A stretch of 64,000 nt of DNA, taken from a virus. The stretch spans positions 56,083 to 120,082 of the IMG/VR virus record IMGVR_UViG_3300032829_000002; one strand, 5' to 3'. The translations under genes were made by a program, and so were the position numbers. The notes beneath the pieces are model-generated. The model was not told the origin of the DNA. It saw only the letters and a list, made by a program, of their open reading frames with translations, and made no database searches. Below, one piece after another: positions 17,370-26,651 of the stretch. Positions within the stretch are counted from its first letter, which is position 1, and every line of letters starts with the position of its first letter.

Positions 17370-18284
17370 ATGCCCGTCTCGATCACCATCAACGACTTCC
17401 TGGTTCGGTCGCTCGACAACGCGCTGAATCAGGTGTCGTGGTCGATCGGAGACACGTCGGAAGATGTCCTCGACTACACCTTCCAGCTTCTTCGTTCCGA
17501 GTCACCGAGCGGGCCGTTCGACAAGCTGACCGAGCCCTTCAGCGATCGATTCTTCTTCATCGACAACGCCATCTACGTCGGCGACCGATGGCGGATGCTG
17601 CACTACCAGCTTCTCGTCACGCACGTTCCGAGTGGCGATACGAAGACGTTCGGTCCTGTCACGCTCGAGCCCACTCCCGACTTGATTGCTCTCGAGCTCC
17701 GACGGCACATCCAGCTTCTCTTCCACGAGTACGCAGGTCGCCGCTGCTGGGTTCTTCCTGCACGCACGTTCGGACAGCGATGCGACTGCTGGAGTCCGAC
17801 GTTGAAGAAGCGCACCCGATCGCGCTGCGTGCGCTGCTACGACACGGGGTTCGTTCGCGGGTACCTCTCTCCGATCGAGGTGTGGATGCAGGTCGACCCC
17901 TCCGCGAAGAGCGAGCAGACGTCGAACGTCGGGCCGCAGCAGCAGTCGAATACGACTGCCCGCTTGGGGTACTACCCGCCGCTCAAGCCGCGTGACTTGA
18001 TCATCGAGTCCGAGAACCGCCGCTGGCACGTCGTTTCTGTTTCTTCGACCGAACACCTGCGTGCGACGGTGCATCAGGAAGTGCAGCTTCACGAAGTGCC
18101 TCCGCGTGACATCGAGTTCGAGATTCCTCTCAAGCTCGACGAGGCACTTCAGGACATCTACTTCGAGCCGCCGCGCAACTACACGATGCCGATGAACCTC
18201 GAGAACTTCTTGAAAGAGGAGATCCCCAACATCTTCTCGCTCTACAGAAACAGCATCCCGAATCCCGGAGACTTCGGGCAATGA
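17370..18284 (+). CDS. Neck/tail virion protein with FN3-like start and zinc-ribbon
   Basis: The 304-residue protein has an N-terminal beta domain resembling a fibronectin type III repeat (residues about 15-75, with NQVSWSI and YTFQLLRSE). A four-cysteine cluster near 132-155 (CDCWSP and RCVRCYDTGF) probably binds zinc. The C-terminal domain is beta-rich. AAGG lies before the ATG and the stop overlaps the next ATG (ATGA). Position between head and sheath genes suggests a connector or tail-terminator role; no firm family match. Confidence 0.72.
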   Translation: MPVSITINDFLVRSLDNALNQVSWSIGDTSEDVLDYTFQLLRSESPSGPFDKLTEPFSDRFFFIDNAIYVGDRWRMLHYQLLVTHVPSGDTKTFGPVTLEPTPDLIALELRRHIQLLFHEYAGRRCWVLPARTFGQRCDCWSPTLKKRTRSRCVRCYDTGFVRGYLSPIEVWMQVDPSAKSEQTSNVGPQQQSNTTARLGYYPPLKPRDLIIESENRRWHVVSVSSTEHLRATVHQEVQLHEVPPRDIEFEIPLKLDEALQDIYFEPPRNYTMPMNLENFLKEEIPNIFSLYRNSIPNPGDFGQ

Positions 18285-18661
18285 GCCTTCCGTTCCTGTT
18301 CGAGTACCTGCCCGAGGTCGCTCCCGAACCCGTGAAGCTCGCGGAGGAGATGCCGTCTGCCGGCGTTCCTCTTACGAAGGACACGATGCTCGCAGGGCTA
18401 CTTGGAGCAGGAACGATCGCTGCGGGAACTGGCCTTGGGTACGGAGCTGGTAAGCTATTGGGGTACGGTGCAGATCTCGCGAGTCAGCGGCTGTTCGGGC
18501 ACCCGGTTCCAACCGAGTACCTTCCACCCGCTCTCGGCGTTCTCGGAGGTCTGGCAGGTGCAGTGCAGTCCGCCAAGGTGATGAAGAAGTACAAGGAGCT
18601 CTTGCGCCATGCCTACGAAGAATCCCAGAGTCGAGCCGCACGGGGAGCTGCCGGAGAGTAG
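18281..18661 (+). CDS. Small membrane-active virion protein
   Basis: The 126-residue protein has two Gly/Ala-rich hydrophobic segments (about residues 35-62 and 82-97) and a basic tail. An N-terminal VKLAEE element recalls the Lys-x-Ala motif of other virion proteins in this phage. It is coupled to the previous gene (4-base overlap), and its end overlaps the next gene by 53 bases. It may be a small ejected or head-associated membrane protein. Confidence 0.68.
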   Translation: MSLPFLFEYLPEVAPEPVKLAEEMPSAGVPLTKDTMLAGLLGAGTIAAGTGLGYGAGKLLGYGADLASQRLFGHPVPTEYLPPALGVLGGLAGAVQSAKVMKKYKELLRHAYEESQSRAARGAAGE

Positions 18662-19562
18662 CTTCAAGTACAACCCGCTCCAGCACGTGCGCTTCTTGTA
18701 CGTGTCGTTCGTACAGGGACTCTTCTACTCCGCCCCTCGCGGGCAGTACCACTGGGAGTCGGACGACCAATCGACCGAGCTCTTCATCTCCGCCGAGTCG
18801 CCGATCAAGGTCGAGACGCTCAACATGCGCCCGTGCATCACCTTCACGCGCGCGCCGATCGGATTCCATCACCTCGGCTTCGACGACATGGACCAGTACG
18901 ACTTCGCCACGGGTCGGAAGATCAAGTCGTTGCTGATTCCAGGCACGATGGTCATCAACTGCTGCTCGCGCAGCGACCTCGAGAGCGAGCATCTTGCGTG
19001 GGTGACGGCGGAGCACATCTGGCTTCTTCGAGACCTGCTGATGAAGCAGGGCTTCTACGACGTCGGACGCAACATCCAAGTGGGCTCGCCGAGCGCCGCA
19101 GGAGCGATCATCGAGGGAGATGGTGCTGACGAGTGGTTCTGCACATCAGTGACGTCGCCGTACCAGTTCTATCGAACGAGCGCGCGTACGCCGCTCGCAA
19201 CGGGCATCATCCAGAACGTGCAGCTTGCTCTTTCGATGATGCAGCCGTGCCCGATTCGTCCTGGGATGGCGCCGTCGATTGGTGCCGGCGGCAATCCGCC
19301 GTTCCTCGAGGTGACGACGCGTCCTGGGCCGTTTGCGCCGGGAGCGCCCGATCCGAACGCGCTTCCGATGGCGGCGCATCCCCTCAACCCGGCGCAGCAG
19401 GTGGTCATCCGCCGCGCGCGCACGGGTCCGTACGGACTTCGTCCTCCGGGTATCGGCAACAAGACCTTTCTCAATCTTCAGGGGGCGGTCCTTCCCATAT
19501 CCGGCACCGACGTGAAAGAATGTGATTCAACCCCGGTCGCAACGACCACGGTGAAGGTCTGA
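18609..19562 (+). CDS. Neck/tail-region structural protein (unknown)
   Basis: This 317-residue soluble protein has a beta-rich N-terminal domain followed by a helical central region (HLAWVTAEHIWLLRDLLMKQ) and a Pro/Gly/Ala-rich C-terminus. It starts 53 bases inside the preceding gene. It sits just before the HNH gene and the sheath gene, the usual place for tail-terminator or neck proteins. The function is inferred from order only. Confidence 0.72.
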   Translation: MPTKNPRVEPHGELPESSFKYNPLQHVRFLYVSFVQGLFYSAPRGQYHWESDDQSTELFISAESPIKVETLNMRPCITFTRAPIGFHHLGFDDMDQYDFATGRKIKSLLIPGTMVINCCSRSDLESEHLAWVTAEHIWLLRDLLMKQGFYDVGRNIQVGSPSAAGAIIEGDGADEWFCTSVTSPYQFYRTSARTPLATGIIQNVQLALSMMQPCPIRPGMAPSIGAGGNPPFLEVTTRPGPFAPGAPDPNALPMAAHPLNPAQQVVIRRARTGPYGLRPPGIGNKTFLNLQGAVLPISGTDVKECDSTPVATTTVKV

Positions 19563-20066
19563 ATGGACTCCACGACTCTTTGCGTAAAAGGCTGCGGAAA
19601 GCCGACGGCAACGTCTGGTCGACGCTGCTTTGTATGCCTGGAGAAGCAGCGCAGGGACAACCGACGCTACTACGCCAAGCGTGTGGCGCGAGGGCAGTGT
19701 CCATCGTGTCGAAAGTCCGCAGAGGTCGGCATTTTCTGCTTCAAGCACTGGCTCAAGAATGTGGGAGTTCCCCATGGGCTGGGGAATGGGAAGGGCATCG
19801 CTCTTCTTCAGCGCTTGTGGGAGGAGCAGAAAGGGCAGTGCGCCATTACCGGAGAGACTTTGATCCCCGGTGCTACTGCCAGCATCGATCACATCATTCC
19901 GAAGTCTCGCGGGGGCGCGAGCGTAAATGGGAACCTCCAGTGGGTTCTTCTACAAGTCAACCGCATCAAGTGGGACATGACCAACGAGGAGTTCGTCGAG
20001 ACTTGTAGAAAAGTCGTTCGAGCAGCCGATCGTAGGTCCAACGAACAGATGGCAAGGAGCAACTGA
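19563..20066 (+). CDS. Free-standing HNH endonuclease
   Basis: The 167-residue protein is a DNA-cutting homing-type enzyme. The HNH core is CAIT at 93-96, IDHIIPKSRGG at 108-118 (D109-H110), then N124 in GNLQ and N133 in VNRIK. The N-terminal half has three cysteine pairs (C7/C11, C22/C25, C46/C49) likely to bind zinc and aid DNA contact. It is inserted between a neck gene and the sheath gene in the same direction, a common place for such selfish genes. The usual third zinc-pair cysteines of the core are incomplete. Confidence 0.88.
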   Translation: MDSTTLCVKGCGKPTATSGRRCFVCLEKQRRDNRRYYAKRVARGQCPSCRKSAEVGIFCFKHWLKNVGVPHGLGNGKGIALLQRLWEEQKGQCAITGETLIPGATASIDHIIPKSRGGASVNGNLQWVLLQVNRIKWDMTNEEFVETCRKVVRAADRRSNEQMARSN

Positions 20067-20068
20067 CT

Positions 20069-22918
20069 ATGGCGGCAGAACTTCCGAAGCCCGGCGTCGA
20101 GGTGATCCAGCAGTTCCGGACCACCTCCCCGACGGTCGTCACCCCCACCCTCGTTCCGTGCATCGTCGGCGCCTGCAAGCAGATCGTCGATGCCGTGAGC
20201 ACCAGCGCAGCCGGCGCGCAAGCCGTGAACACGGGAGCACTCGTCAGCCTCCCCGCGGTCTTCACCGCGATCGCGGCGGGCGGCGGACCGCCGGTCGTCT
20301 ACACTCTCAACGGCAACCTGCTCTTCTCGGTGAACGGCCAAGTCGATGTCACCGTCACCTTCGCGAGCGGAACCTACACGCCCGCGACGGTCGTGCAGAT
20401 GATCAACGCGGCGCTCGCGGCCGTCGGCGAGTCGGATGCATACGCCGAGCTCGTTGGCACTGCGCAGTGGCGCCTGCGTACGACGGGAACGGGCGACAGC
20501 CAGTTCCTCACGATCGACGGCGCCTCGACGGCAGGTGTGCTCACCGCCTTCGGCTTCCTGTCGGGTGGTGAGACGCGCTTCGGCGCGGGCAGCTACGCCG
20601 GCTGGCAGGTGCGCATTCCGACGACGGCGTTTCCGGACCCGCGCGGGAACATGTCGCAGCTCTCCATCGATCCGGCGACGGTCCGCGCGTTCCTCGGAAC
20701 GGGTGCGACCAACACGCTCCTCGAGGCACTGCGCACGTCGTCCGTGCTCCGCAAGGGCGGCGCGGTCGCTGCGATCGACGACGGCAACGGCAACAACACG
20801 ACCCCGTTCGTGGAGATGTCGGGTGAGGACTTCACCTCCGTGTCGACGCCTGCGACAGTAGCGACGGTGACGGGCGCGGGTGGTCCCACCTTCGCTTCGC
20901 TCGACGGCAAGACGCTCATCATCTCGGATGGGCGCGCGCCGAAGACGGTCACCTTCAACAATCCGGGAAGCGCGGCCGCAGTGGCGGCGCAGATTCAGGC
21001 AGCGTTCAACCCGCTCGACGGGTTGACGTGCACGCTCAGCGGCAGCGATCTCGTGCTCACCTGCACGCGCCTGCGCGAGGACGGTCTCACGACCGCGCTC
21101 GGCGAGGATTCGGAGATCGTGATCTACGGCGGCTCGGCGGTCTACCCGACCAACCTGCTCGACTCCGGCCTCACGCCGACCGTCAAGATCGCTCGCTACG
21201 TCGGCTCGCCGATGGCGGCGAAGGCGGGCGACGAGCTCTGGGTCGATGGTGTCTACATCGGCCTCATCAGCCAAGTGGCTCCGGGTTCGCACAATGCGCG
21301 CTTGAAGCTCAACACCGAGGTGCTGACGACCTTCACGGGTACGCACTTCTACGTCGTCGCCAAGAACCTTCAGCCGATGCCTACGATGACTGGCCGTCCC
21401 GCGCCGAACCTCATCGTCGACACCTCGGGCAACGCGTTGCTCAAGCTCGGCATCCTGCGCGACACGACCGGCAAGATCGTCGAGGCAGCCACGGCCTCTT
21501 CGCTTCTTCCGGGGCGCGCGCCGATGTACGTCGCGTACCACGCGCTTCGCCTCGACGTCACGCAGAAGGCCGCCAATCCGGGATTGCTGCGCGTCAACGA
21601 CACCATCCAGCTCGGCAACCTGCTCGACCCGGTGTCCCCCGACAACCCGCTCGCGCTCGGCATGTACTTCGCGCTGCTCAATGGTCCGGGCATCCAGGTG
21701 ACCGGCCTTGGAGTCGACGCGGTCGCTGCGAACGAGCCGTACGGTACTGTCGACGCCTTCACGCGCGCGGCGACGTACCTCGAAGCGTTCGAGGTCTACG
21801 GCCTCGTTCCGCTCACGCACGAGAGCTCGGTCGCCGAGGTCTTCAAGACCCACGTCGACACGATGAGCGCGCCGGCGAACAAGGGAGAGCGCATCTGCTT
21901 GTTCAACCCGGACAAGCCGACGCACAAGGTCCACACGCTCGTCGCCAGCGGCGTCAACGGCAACAGCGTGGGCAACACGGGCCTCACGTTCGACACGGGT
22001 GTGTCGAACCTCGCCGCGCTCCTGCTCGCGCAGGGCATCGACCCGACCGGCGCGATTCCGGTCTCGGCGGGTCTCTTCTTGAACATCGCGGCGGACACGA
22101 ACAACTACAACATCTCCGCGATCTCCGGCTCGGTCGTCACCGTCAACGAGACGTTCTCGCCGCAGCAGAACTCGGACGGCTTCTACGCGACGACGTCGAT
22201 GTCGACGCCGCTCATCGAAGAGCCGTTCGCGATCCGCATCCGCGGCGCGGCGCTCACGCTCACCGACGGCTCGCCCGACAAGGATGGCATCGCCGACACG
22301 TACGCTGCGCTCGCGCAGACGTACCTCGATCGCCGCTTCTGGCAGATCGTGCCGGACAAGTGCAAGGCCGTGCTCAACGGCATCGAGCAGCTCATCGAGG
22401 GCTTCTTCATGGCGGCGGCGATCGCCGGCATGATCGGCCAGCAGCCGCCGCAGCAGTCGTTCACCAACTTCCCGATGACCGGCTTCACCGGCGTCGTGGG
22501 GTCGAACGACTTCTTCAGCGAGAGCCAGATGAACCGCATGGCGGCTGGCGGAAACTACATCGTCATTCAAGAGGTCGACGGCGCGCCGCTCACCTCGCGC
22601 ATGGCGCTGACCACCGACATGAGCTCGATCGAGACCCGCACGGACTCGATCACGAAGATCGTCGACTTCTGCGCCAAGTTCTACCGCCGTGGCCTGAAGA
22701 ACTTCATCGGGCGGTTCAACATCACGCAGGGCTTCCTCGACTCGCTCGGCCACGTGCTCGAGGGTCTGTCGAGCTTCCTCAAGGAAGCGGGCGTCCTCAT
22801 CGGGGCGAAGATCAACAACATCGTGCAGGACGACACGGCACCGGACACGGTGCTCGTGGACATCACGCTCGATGTTCCGTACCCCTGCAACTACATTCGT
22901 TTGACGCTCACCATCTGA
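20069..22918 (+). CDS. Tail sheath protein
   Basis: This is the contractile sheath subunit. The protein has 949 residues, longer than the T4 sheath (about 660). It begins with the conserved PGVEVIQQF strand that links subunits. Two inserted copies of a beta module follow (about 90-180 and 270-370), then a long middle domain. The C-terminal domain has the sheath-type ending with FYRRGLKNFIGRFN, helix, and beta strand VLVDITLDVPYPCNYIRLTL. AAGGAG precedes the ATG. The tube gene follows directly, as in other myoviruses. Confidence 0.88.
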   Translation: MAAELPKPGVEVIQQFRTTSPTVVTPTLVPCIVGACKQIVDAVSTSAAGAQAVNTGALVSLPAVFTAIAAGGGPPVVYTLNGNLLFSVNGQVDVTVTFASGTYTPATVVQMINAALAAVGESDAYAELVGTAQWRLRTTGTGDSQFLTIDGASTAGVLTAFGFLSGGETRFGAGSYAGWQVRIPTTAFPDPRGNMSQLSIDPATVRAFLGTGATNTLLEALRTSSVLRKGGAVAAIDDGNGNNTTPFVEMSGEDFTSVSTPATVATVTGAGGPTFASLDGKTLIISDGRAPKTVTFNNPGSAAAVAAQIQAAFNPLDGLTCTLSGSDLVLTCTRLREDGLTTALGEDSEIVIYGGSAVYPTNLLDSGLTPTVKIARYVGSPMAAKAGDELWVDGVYIGLISQVAPGSHNARLKLNTEVLTTFTGTHFYVVAKNLQPMPTMTGRPAPNLIVDTSGNALLKLGILRDTTGKIVEAATASSLLPGRAPMYVAYHALRLDVTQKAANPGLLRVNDTIQLGNLLDPVSPDNPLALGMYFALLNGPGIQVTGLGVDAVAANEPYGTVDAFTRAATYLEAFEVYGLVPLTHESSVAEVFKTHVDTMSAPANKGERICLFNPDKPTHKVHTLVASGVNGNSVGNTGLTFDTGVSNLAALLLAQGIDPTGAIPVSAGLFLNIAADTNNYNISAISGSVVTVNETFSPQQNSDGFYATTSMSTPLIEEPFAIRIRGAALTLTDGSPDKDGIADTYAALAQTYLDRRFWQIVPDKCKAVLNGIEQLIEGFFMAAAIAGMIGQQPPQQSFTNFPMTGFTGVVGSNDFFSESQMNRMAAGGNYIVIQEVDGAPLTSRMALTTDMSSIETRTDSITKIVDFCAKFYRRGLKNFIGRFNITQGFLDSLGHVLEGLSSFLKEAGVLIGAKINNIVQDDTAPDTVLVDITLDVPYPCNYIRLTLTI

Positions 22919-22946
22919 GCCGGTGACAAGGTGAAGGAGTAAGTCG

Positions 22947-23702
22947 ATGGCAGGCAACTTCAGCGATTGGTCGCCGTACAGCAACTACGTCCAGGCGGGA
23001 CTGGTTGATGGTCGCTACGCGACGGCCGGCTTCACGATGCTCGCGGCGGGTCCGCCCCGTCTCGCGAACATCGGCGGTGCAGCGGGCCTGGCACTCGCCG
23101 TCTCCGGCAACGGACAGGCGGCGAACCAGGTCGTTCTGCCGGTGGGCATCGTGCAGAACTTCAACCTCTCGCACACCCGCAACTTCAGCCGCATCTTCGA
23201 GATCGGCTCGGAGCGGTCGTACTTCATCGCGGGGCGCACCGTCGGGCAGATCGGCCTCGGCCGCATCTACTACCACGGCGTGTCGCTTCTGCGCATCCTG
23301 TACGCCTACTACCAGGACCTCGTTCCTCCGACGATCGTTCCGGCGCTCTTTCCGAACGCGGGCGCTGCGACGATGTCGAACCCGCACGACGTCGTCATCC
23401 CGCCGGGATACGAGAACATCTTCATCAACCTGGCCTCGGATCTGTTCGCGCAGCCGATCGGCCTGTTGATGTACATCCGCGACATCAACCTCGCGACGCT
23501 CGGCGCGGCCTTCTTCGAGGCGTGCTACATCCCGAACCACGTCTGGGCGACCGACTCGCAGGGCGTGCTCATCCAAGAGAACGTCGCGGTCCAATTCGAG
23601 CGCGCGGTGCCCGTGTCGGTGGCGGCGCTCACGCTCATCAGCACGACCACGTCGTCGAACGCCGGCGGCGCGAACATGACCTTCCCCGGCTTGCCGGGCT
23701 GA
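22947..23702 (+). CDS. Tail tube protein
   Basis: The 251-residue protein has the beta-barrel tube pattern: VGIVQNFNLSHTRNFSRIFE, then EIGSERSYFIAGR, then a strand GLGRIYYHGVSLLR. It would stack as rings inside the sheath. It lies directly after the sheath gene with AAGGAG upstream. It has no Lys-x-Ala tag and no signal. Size and order match large myovirus tube proteins. Confidence 0.85.
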   Translation: MAGNFSDWSPYSNYVQAGLVDGRYATAGFTMLAAGPPRLANIGGAAGLALAVSGNGQAANQVVLPVGIVQNFNLSHTRNFSRIFEIGSERSYFIAGRTVGQIGLGRIYYHGVSLLRILYAYYQDLVPPTIVPALFPNAGAATMSNPHDVVIPPGYENIFINLASDLFAQPIGLLMYIRDINLATLGAAFFEACYIPNHVWATDSQGVLIQENVAVQFERAVPVSVAALTLISTTTSSNAGGANMTFPGLPG

Positions 23703-23714
23703 TAGGAGAACAAG

Positions 23715-24098
23715 ATGGGGACGCCGTTCTCCTTCCAGGGCTCGCTCAGCTTTCCGCCGGACGCCAGCGTCCCGCCGGAGCTCGTGGGCGTTGTCTTCTC
23801 CGCGCAGTACGACCAGTTCAACTGGTCGGTGATGAAGCTGACGGGGGCGGGCACCAAGGTCGTCCCCTTCGGCAACATCGGAGCGCCGGGAGTCAAAGCG
23901 GCACTCATCAAGGTGGACCCCGACCCCCTGGCGGCTCCCGTGAGCCTTCAGTGGAACGGCGGGGGCGCGCCAGGGCAGCAAGAAGTGGCGCCGGGTGGTT
24001 TCCTGATGCTGGGCTCCGCCAACCCCGTCTCGGGGCTGACGTCGCTCAGCATCGTGTACACCACGGCCGTCACGGTCCGTGTACTCCTGCTAGGCTGA
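23715..24098 (+). CDS. Small beta-rich tail protein
   Basis: The 127-residue protein is rich in Pro, Gly and Val with many predicted strands and no membrane segment. AGGAG lies upstream of the ATG. It follows the tube gene and may be a small tail-tube-associated or decoration protein. No family is recognised. Confidence 0.7.
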   Translation: MGTPFSFQGSLSFPPDASVPPELVGVVFSAQYDQFNWSVMKLTGAGTKVVPFGNIGAPGVKAALIKVDPDPLAAPVSLQWNGGGAPGQQEVAPGGFLMLGSANPVSGLTSLSIVYTTAVTVRVLLLG

Positions 24099-24134
24099 TC
24101 ATGGACACTCCCATCTTTTCCTGGAGGCTCTCTC

Positions 24135-24422
24135 GTGGACGTCAACACCGCTCTGATCACCATGGCGATCTCCGCGGTCACCGGCATCGGGGCAGCCGCT
24201 CTATTCCTCTGGAGAACCGCGGGTGCCTGGCACACGTTCAAGCAGAAGACCACGGATGACATTCACGAGTTGCGCAGAGACTGCGACGACCTCGAGGAAG
24301 ATCTGAACAAGCACGACAGGGAGTTGAAGGACTTCATCGCTGACCAAAGCAGACAATGGCGGGACATCAGTAGGTCGCTTGGTGTGATCGAGGGAACTCA
24401 AAACCGGAGAAGCAAACCATGA
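24135..24422 (+). CDS. Membrane-anchored coiled-coil protein
   Basis: The 95-residue protein has one N-terminal membrane segment (about residues 7-27), then a basic turn and a charged coiled coil (DDIHELRRDCDDLEEDLNK). GTG at 24135 is the start, with TGGAGG about 9 bases upstream. The layout resembles small phage inner-membrane proteins such as some holin or antiholin types, but the location among tail genes makes this uncertain. The stop overlaps the next ATG. Confidence 0.68.
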   Translation: MDVNTALITMAISAVTGIGAAALFLWRTAGAWHTFKQKTTDDIHELRRDCDDLEEDLNKHDRELKDFIADQSRQWRDISRSLGVIEGTQNRRSKP

Positions 24423-24667
24423 CTCAGCCCAAAACGTCCAGCGCGCCGCCCGCAGCGACGGAGGTTCCCTCGAGGCCGCCTCGTCGTCGCATCTCTGGTT
24501 CGTTGATGCTCTCCCCCGAGGTCATCGAGATGAAGAGGGAGCAAGAAGAGGCGAAGAGACGTGCGGCGCGCCTCGCGGCGTTGGTTGCCCCCTCTCCCGA
24601 TCTCTCCCCCGAACTCGTTCCCGATCCCTTCCCGAGCTACGCAGTGACCGCTACCGAAAAGAAATGA
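24419..24667 (+). CDS. Small proline-rich basic/helical protein
   Basis: The 82-residue protein has a Pro/Ser/Arg-rich start, a charged helix (EVIEMKREQEEAKRRAARLA) and a Pro-rich end. ATGA junctions join it to the genes on both sides, so it is translated as part of the operon. The function is unknown; a small chaperone or linker is possible. Confidence 0.62.
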   Translation: MTQPKTSSAPPAATEVPSRPPRRRISGSLMLSPEVIEMKREQEEAKRRAARLAALVAPSPDLSPELVPDPFPSYAVTATEKK

Positions 24668-25458
24668 CCCGTCCGAACGAAGAGCTGATGCGCCACTACG
24701 GCACCGATGTCGACTTCCAAGAGAAGGAAGCCGGGATCTCGCCGTTCGCGCAGCGTTTGCTCTTCGCGATGCTCGCCATGCGTATGGCGCAGCACGTCGG
24801 TGGTGAGATGAGCGAGCAGAGGCAGCAGGCGATCGCCATGAACGATGCCTTCCGCGCTTTGCAGCTTCAGCAGATGGCCTCCACGATCGGTAATGCGCAG
24901 CATGCGCAAGCGCCAGTGTTCGCACCGCCGGGTGCGGACCTCGGGTACCTGCCGTACCCAGTGCCGATCGGGATGGACGCGGGTATGGTCCGCGTAGCCT
25001 CCGCTCTCGGTGCGGAGCTGGCGCAGATGGAGAAAGAGGCAGGAATCATGAGCGGGATGGCGGGACTTCTTTCGAAGTCTCCCAACCTGGCGAAGCCCTT
25101 TCAGCAGGTTGGGCACGCGTTGCAGGCTCCCGTGCGCGCAGCGCAAGCCGCGGCCGCGTCTCCGATGGGACAGAAGATCGTTGGTGGTCTTCAGAAGGCA
25201 CGCGACGTTGCTGCGCCCGTTGCTCAGAAGGCCGTTGCTGGAGCTAAGACTGTTGGTCGTGGCGCTCTCGCTGGTGGTCTCGTAGGTGCGGGTCTTCTTG
25301 GCGGCACCGCCTACCTGGCCTCGAAGCCGGTGCTCGGCTACCTCTCCCGCGAGCAGGGTCCAGCGGACTGGGGCGAGACCACCTACGGCGCTCCGCAACT
25401 CGCGCACGGCATCAACCAGTATGGGCAGCCCCAACTCGGGACGCCTTTCATTCGATAA
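24664..25458 (+). CDS. Tail-region virion protein with N-terminal tag and membrane-like segment
   Basis: The 264-residue protein begins with NEELMRHYGTDV and EKEAG, resembling the tags of the head proteins at 4813 and 7136. It has Gln/Ala-rich helices, a second EKEAG motif, and an Ala/Gly hydrophobic stretch (about residues 195-220). It is coupled to the gene before it. The shared tag suggests that it is carried in the virion; the role is unknown. Confidence 0.66.
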   Translation: MTRPNEELMRHYGTDVDFQEKEAGISPFAQRLLFAMLAMRMAQHVGGEMSEQRQQAIAMNDAFRALQLQQMASTIGNAQHAQAPVFAPPGADLGYLPYPVPIGMDAGMVRVASALGAELAQMEKEAGIMSGMAGLLSKSPNLAKPFQQVGHALQAPVRAAQAAAASPMGQKIVGGLQKARDVAAPVAQKAVAGAKTVGRGALAGGLVGAGLLGGTAYLASKPVLGYLSREQGPADWGETTYGAPQLAHGINQYGQPQLGTPFIR

Positions 25459-25470
25459 GGAGAAGAAGAC

Positions 25471-26172
25471 ATGAGCCTCGGTTCGGGACTGTTCACGAAG
25501 CCCACGGCGGGAAAGCCGCATATCGTCAAGAATCGTCTGGACGGAGTCGGCGGCGAAGTCGGCAAGCTCCGTGCAGATCTCGCCAAGGAGCTCGCTCCGT
25601 TGGCTGCGATTGCAGTCGAGGAGTGGTCTGCACCGCCGGCGGCAGCGACCAACCTCATCAAGACGAGCATCGCGACCGTCGCATCCGCGGTGACCTACAA
25701 GGGCACCGACCTCAACGGAAGCGTCGGCGCGGCGAAGTTCGCACCGCGTCCGATCTCCTGCGCACTCGGTGCGGGCGCGCACTACGCGGGCTCGGCCACG
25801 ATCCAGGGCTACGATGCCCAGGGCGTCTACATCACCGACACGATCGCGCTCGCGGGCAATGGCGGCACGACGCAGCACACGGCGAAGTACTTCGCGCAGG
25901 TGCTCGCGATCGTTCTGCCGGCGCAGCTCGACACGAGCGGCACGCTCGCGTTCGGTCTCTACGGAAACAACATCGGCCTCTCGCGGACGCCGAAGGCGCG
26001 CACGACCGCCCTTTTCCTGCTCCACGAGTTCGAAGACGGAGCGGTGGCAGGCACCGCAGGAGCTCTCATTGCTGCGGGGTCGGCGGCTCCGTACGGCGCG
26101 TACACGCCGCACGACGCACCGAACGGCACGCACAACTACGCGATCTACTACGAGTTCGACGCGACGGTCTAG
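25471..26172 (+). CDS. Beta-rich virion protein
   Basis: The 233-residue protein has a helical N-terminal part (KLRADLAKELAPL) and a long beta-rich domain with Ala, Gly and Thr, similar in style to decoration or tail surface proteins. AAGGAGAAGAAG precedes the ATG. It is the last plus gene before the minus-strand accessory block and overlaps the convergent phosphatase gene by 4 bases. No terminator is visible. Confidence 0.7.
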   Translation: MSLGSGLFTKPTAGKPHIVKNRLDGVGGEVGKLRADLAKELAPLAAIAVEEWSAPPAAATNLIKTSIATVASAVTYKGTDLNGSVGAAKFAPRPISCALGAGAHYAGSATIQGYDAQGVYITDTIALAGNGGTTQHTAKYFAQVLAIVLPAQLDTSGTLAFGLYGNNIGLSRTPKARTTALFLLHEFEDGAVAGTAGALIAAGSAAPYGAYTPHDAPNGTHNYAIYYEFDATV

Positions 26173-26651
26173 CGCGTCTTCTCGGGCGGGTGCTGCATCG
26201 CCGCATACGTGGTGAGCAGAAGCCGCTTGAAGTGAGGGTTGCTCATCGCGAGCGGCCCTCGAGCAGCCCGGATCAGGTGAACAGCTTGGTCCGGGCTCAT
26301 CTTTTTGAGCAGCATCAGCGCGAGCGCAGTGATGACGCCTGACCGATTGCGCCCCTGCCAGCAGGTGACGAGGACGGTCTTGCCGCGACGCACTTGTCGC
26401 GCAGTCCACATCGCGGCATTGATCGCGCGTTCTTTGTCTCCCGGCGGCATGCCCTTGAAGTCGTCGTCCATCGGCGCGTGCAGCACGGCGATGTCTGGGA
26501 AGCTCTGCGCTCCCGGTTGGAACTCTTTGGCGGCGAGCACAAGAGAGTCGATCCCGTGCTTGTAGAGTCCGGGGCCGATCGGCGGGTGCCCTCCCATCCA
26601 GATCGCTTCGGTGATGGGGCTTGCGTGTTCTTTGAGGTGCATCACGTCCAC
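26169..26651 (-). CDS. Dual-specificity/tyrosine protein phosphatase-like enzyme
   Basis: The 160-residue protein has the cysteine-phosphatase signature C-x5-R: C97 to R103 in VTCWQGRNRSG, followed by the usual helix. D62-D64 (APMDDDF) supplies a general-acid candidate. It would remove phosphate from protein Ser/Thr/Tyr or from a small phosphorylated substrate in the host cytoplasm. It is the last gene of a minus-strand block and its start overlaps the preceding gene's end by 10 bases. The substrate cannot be told from sequence. Confidence 0.85.
   Translation of the reverse strand: MDVMHLKEHASPITEAIWMGGHPPIGPGLYKHGIDSLVLAAKEFQPGAQSFPDIAVLHAPMDDDFKGMPPGDKERAINAAMWTARQVRRGKTVLVTCWQGRNRSGVITALALMLLKKMSPDQAVHLIRAARGPLAMSNPHFKRLLLTTYAAMQHPPEKTR

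Noticed and set aside
19889-22984. Open frame of 1031 codons on the minus strand, opposite the sheath gene
   Set aside because: It is antisense to a well supported sheath gene, its translation is dominated by Arg/Val/Asp/Glu typical of antisense frames in G+C-rich DNA, and it has no ribosome site or motif.
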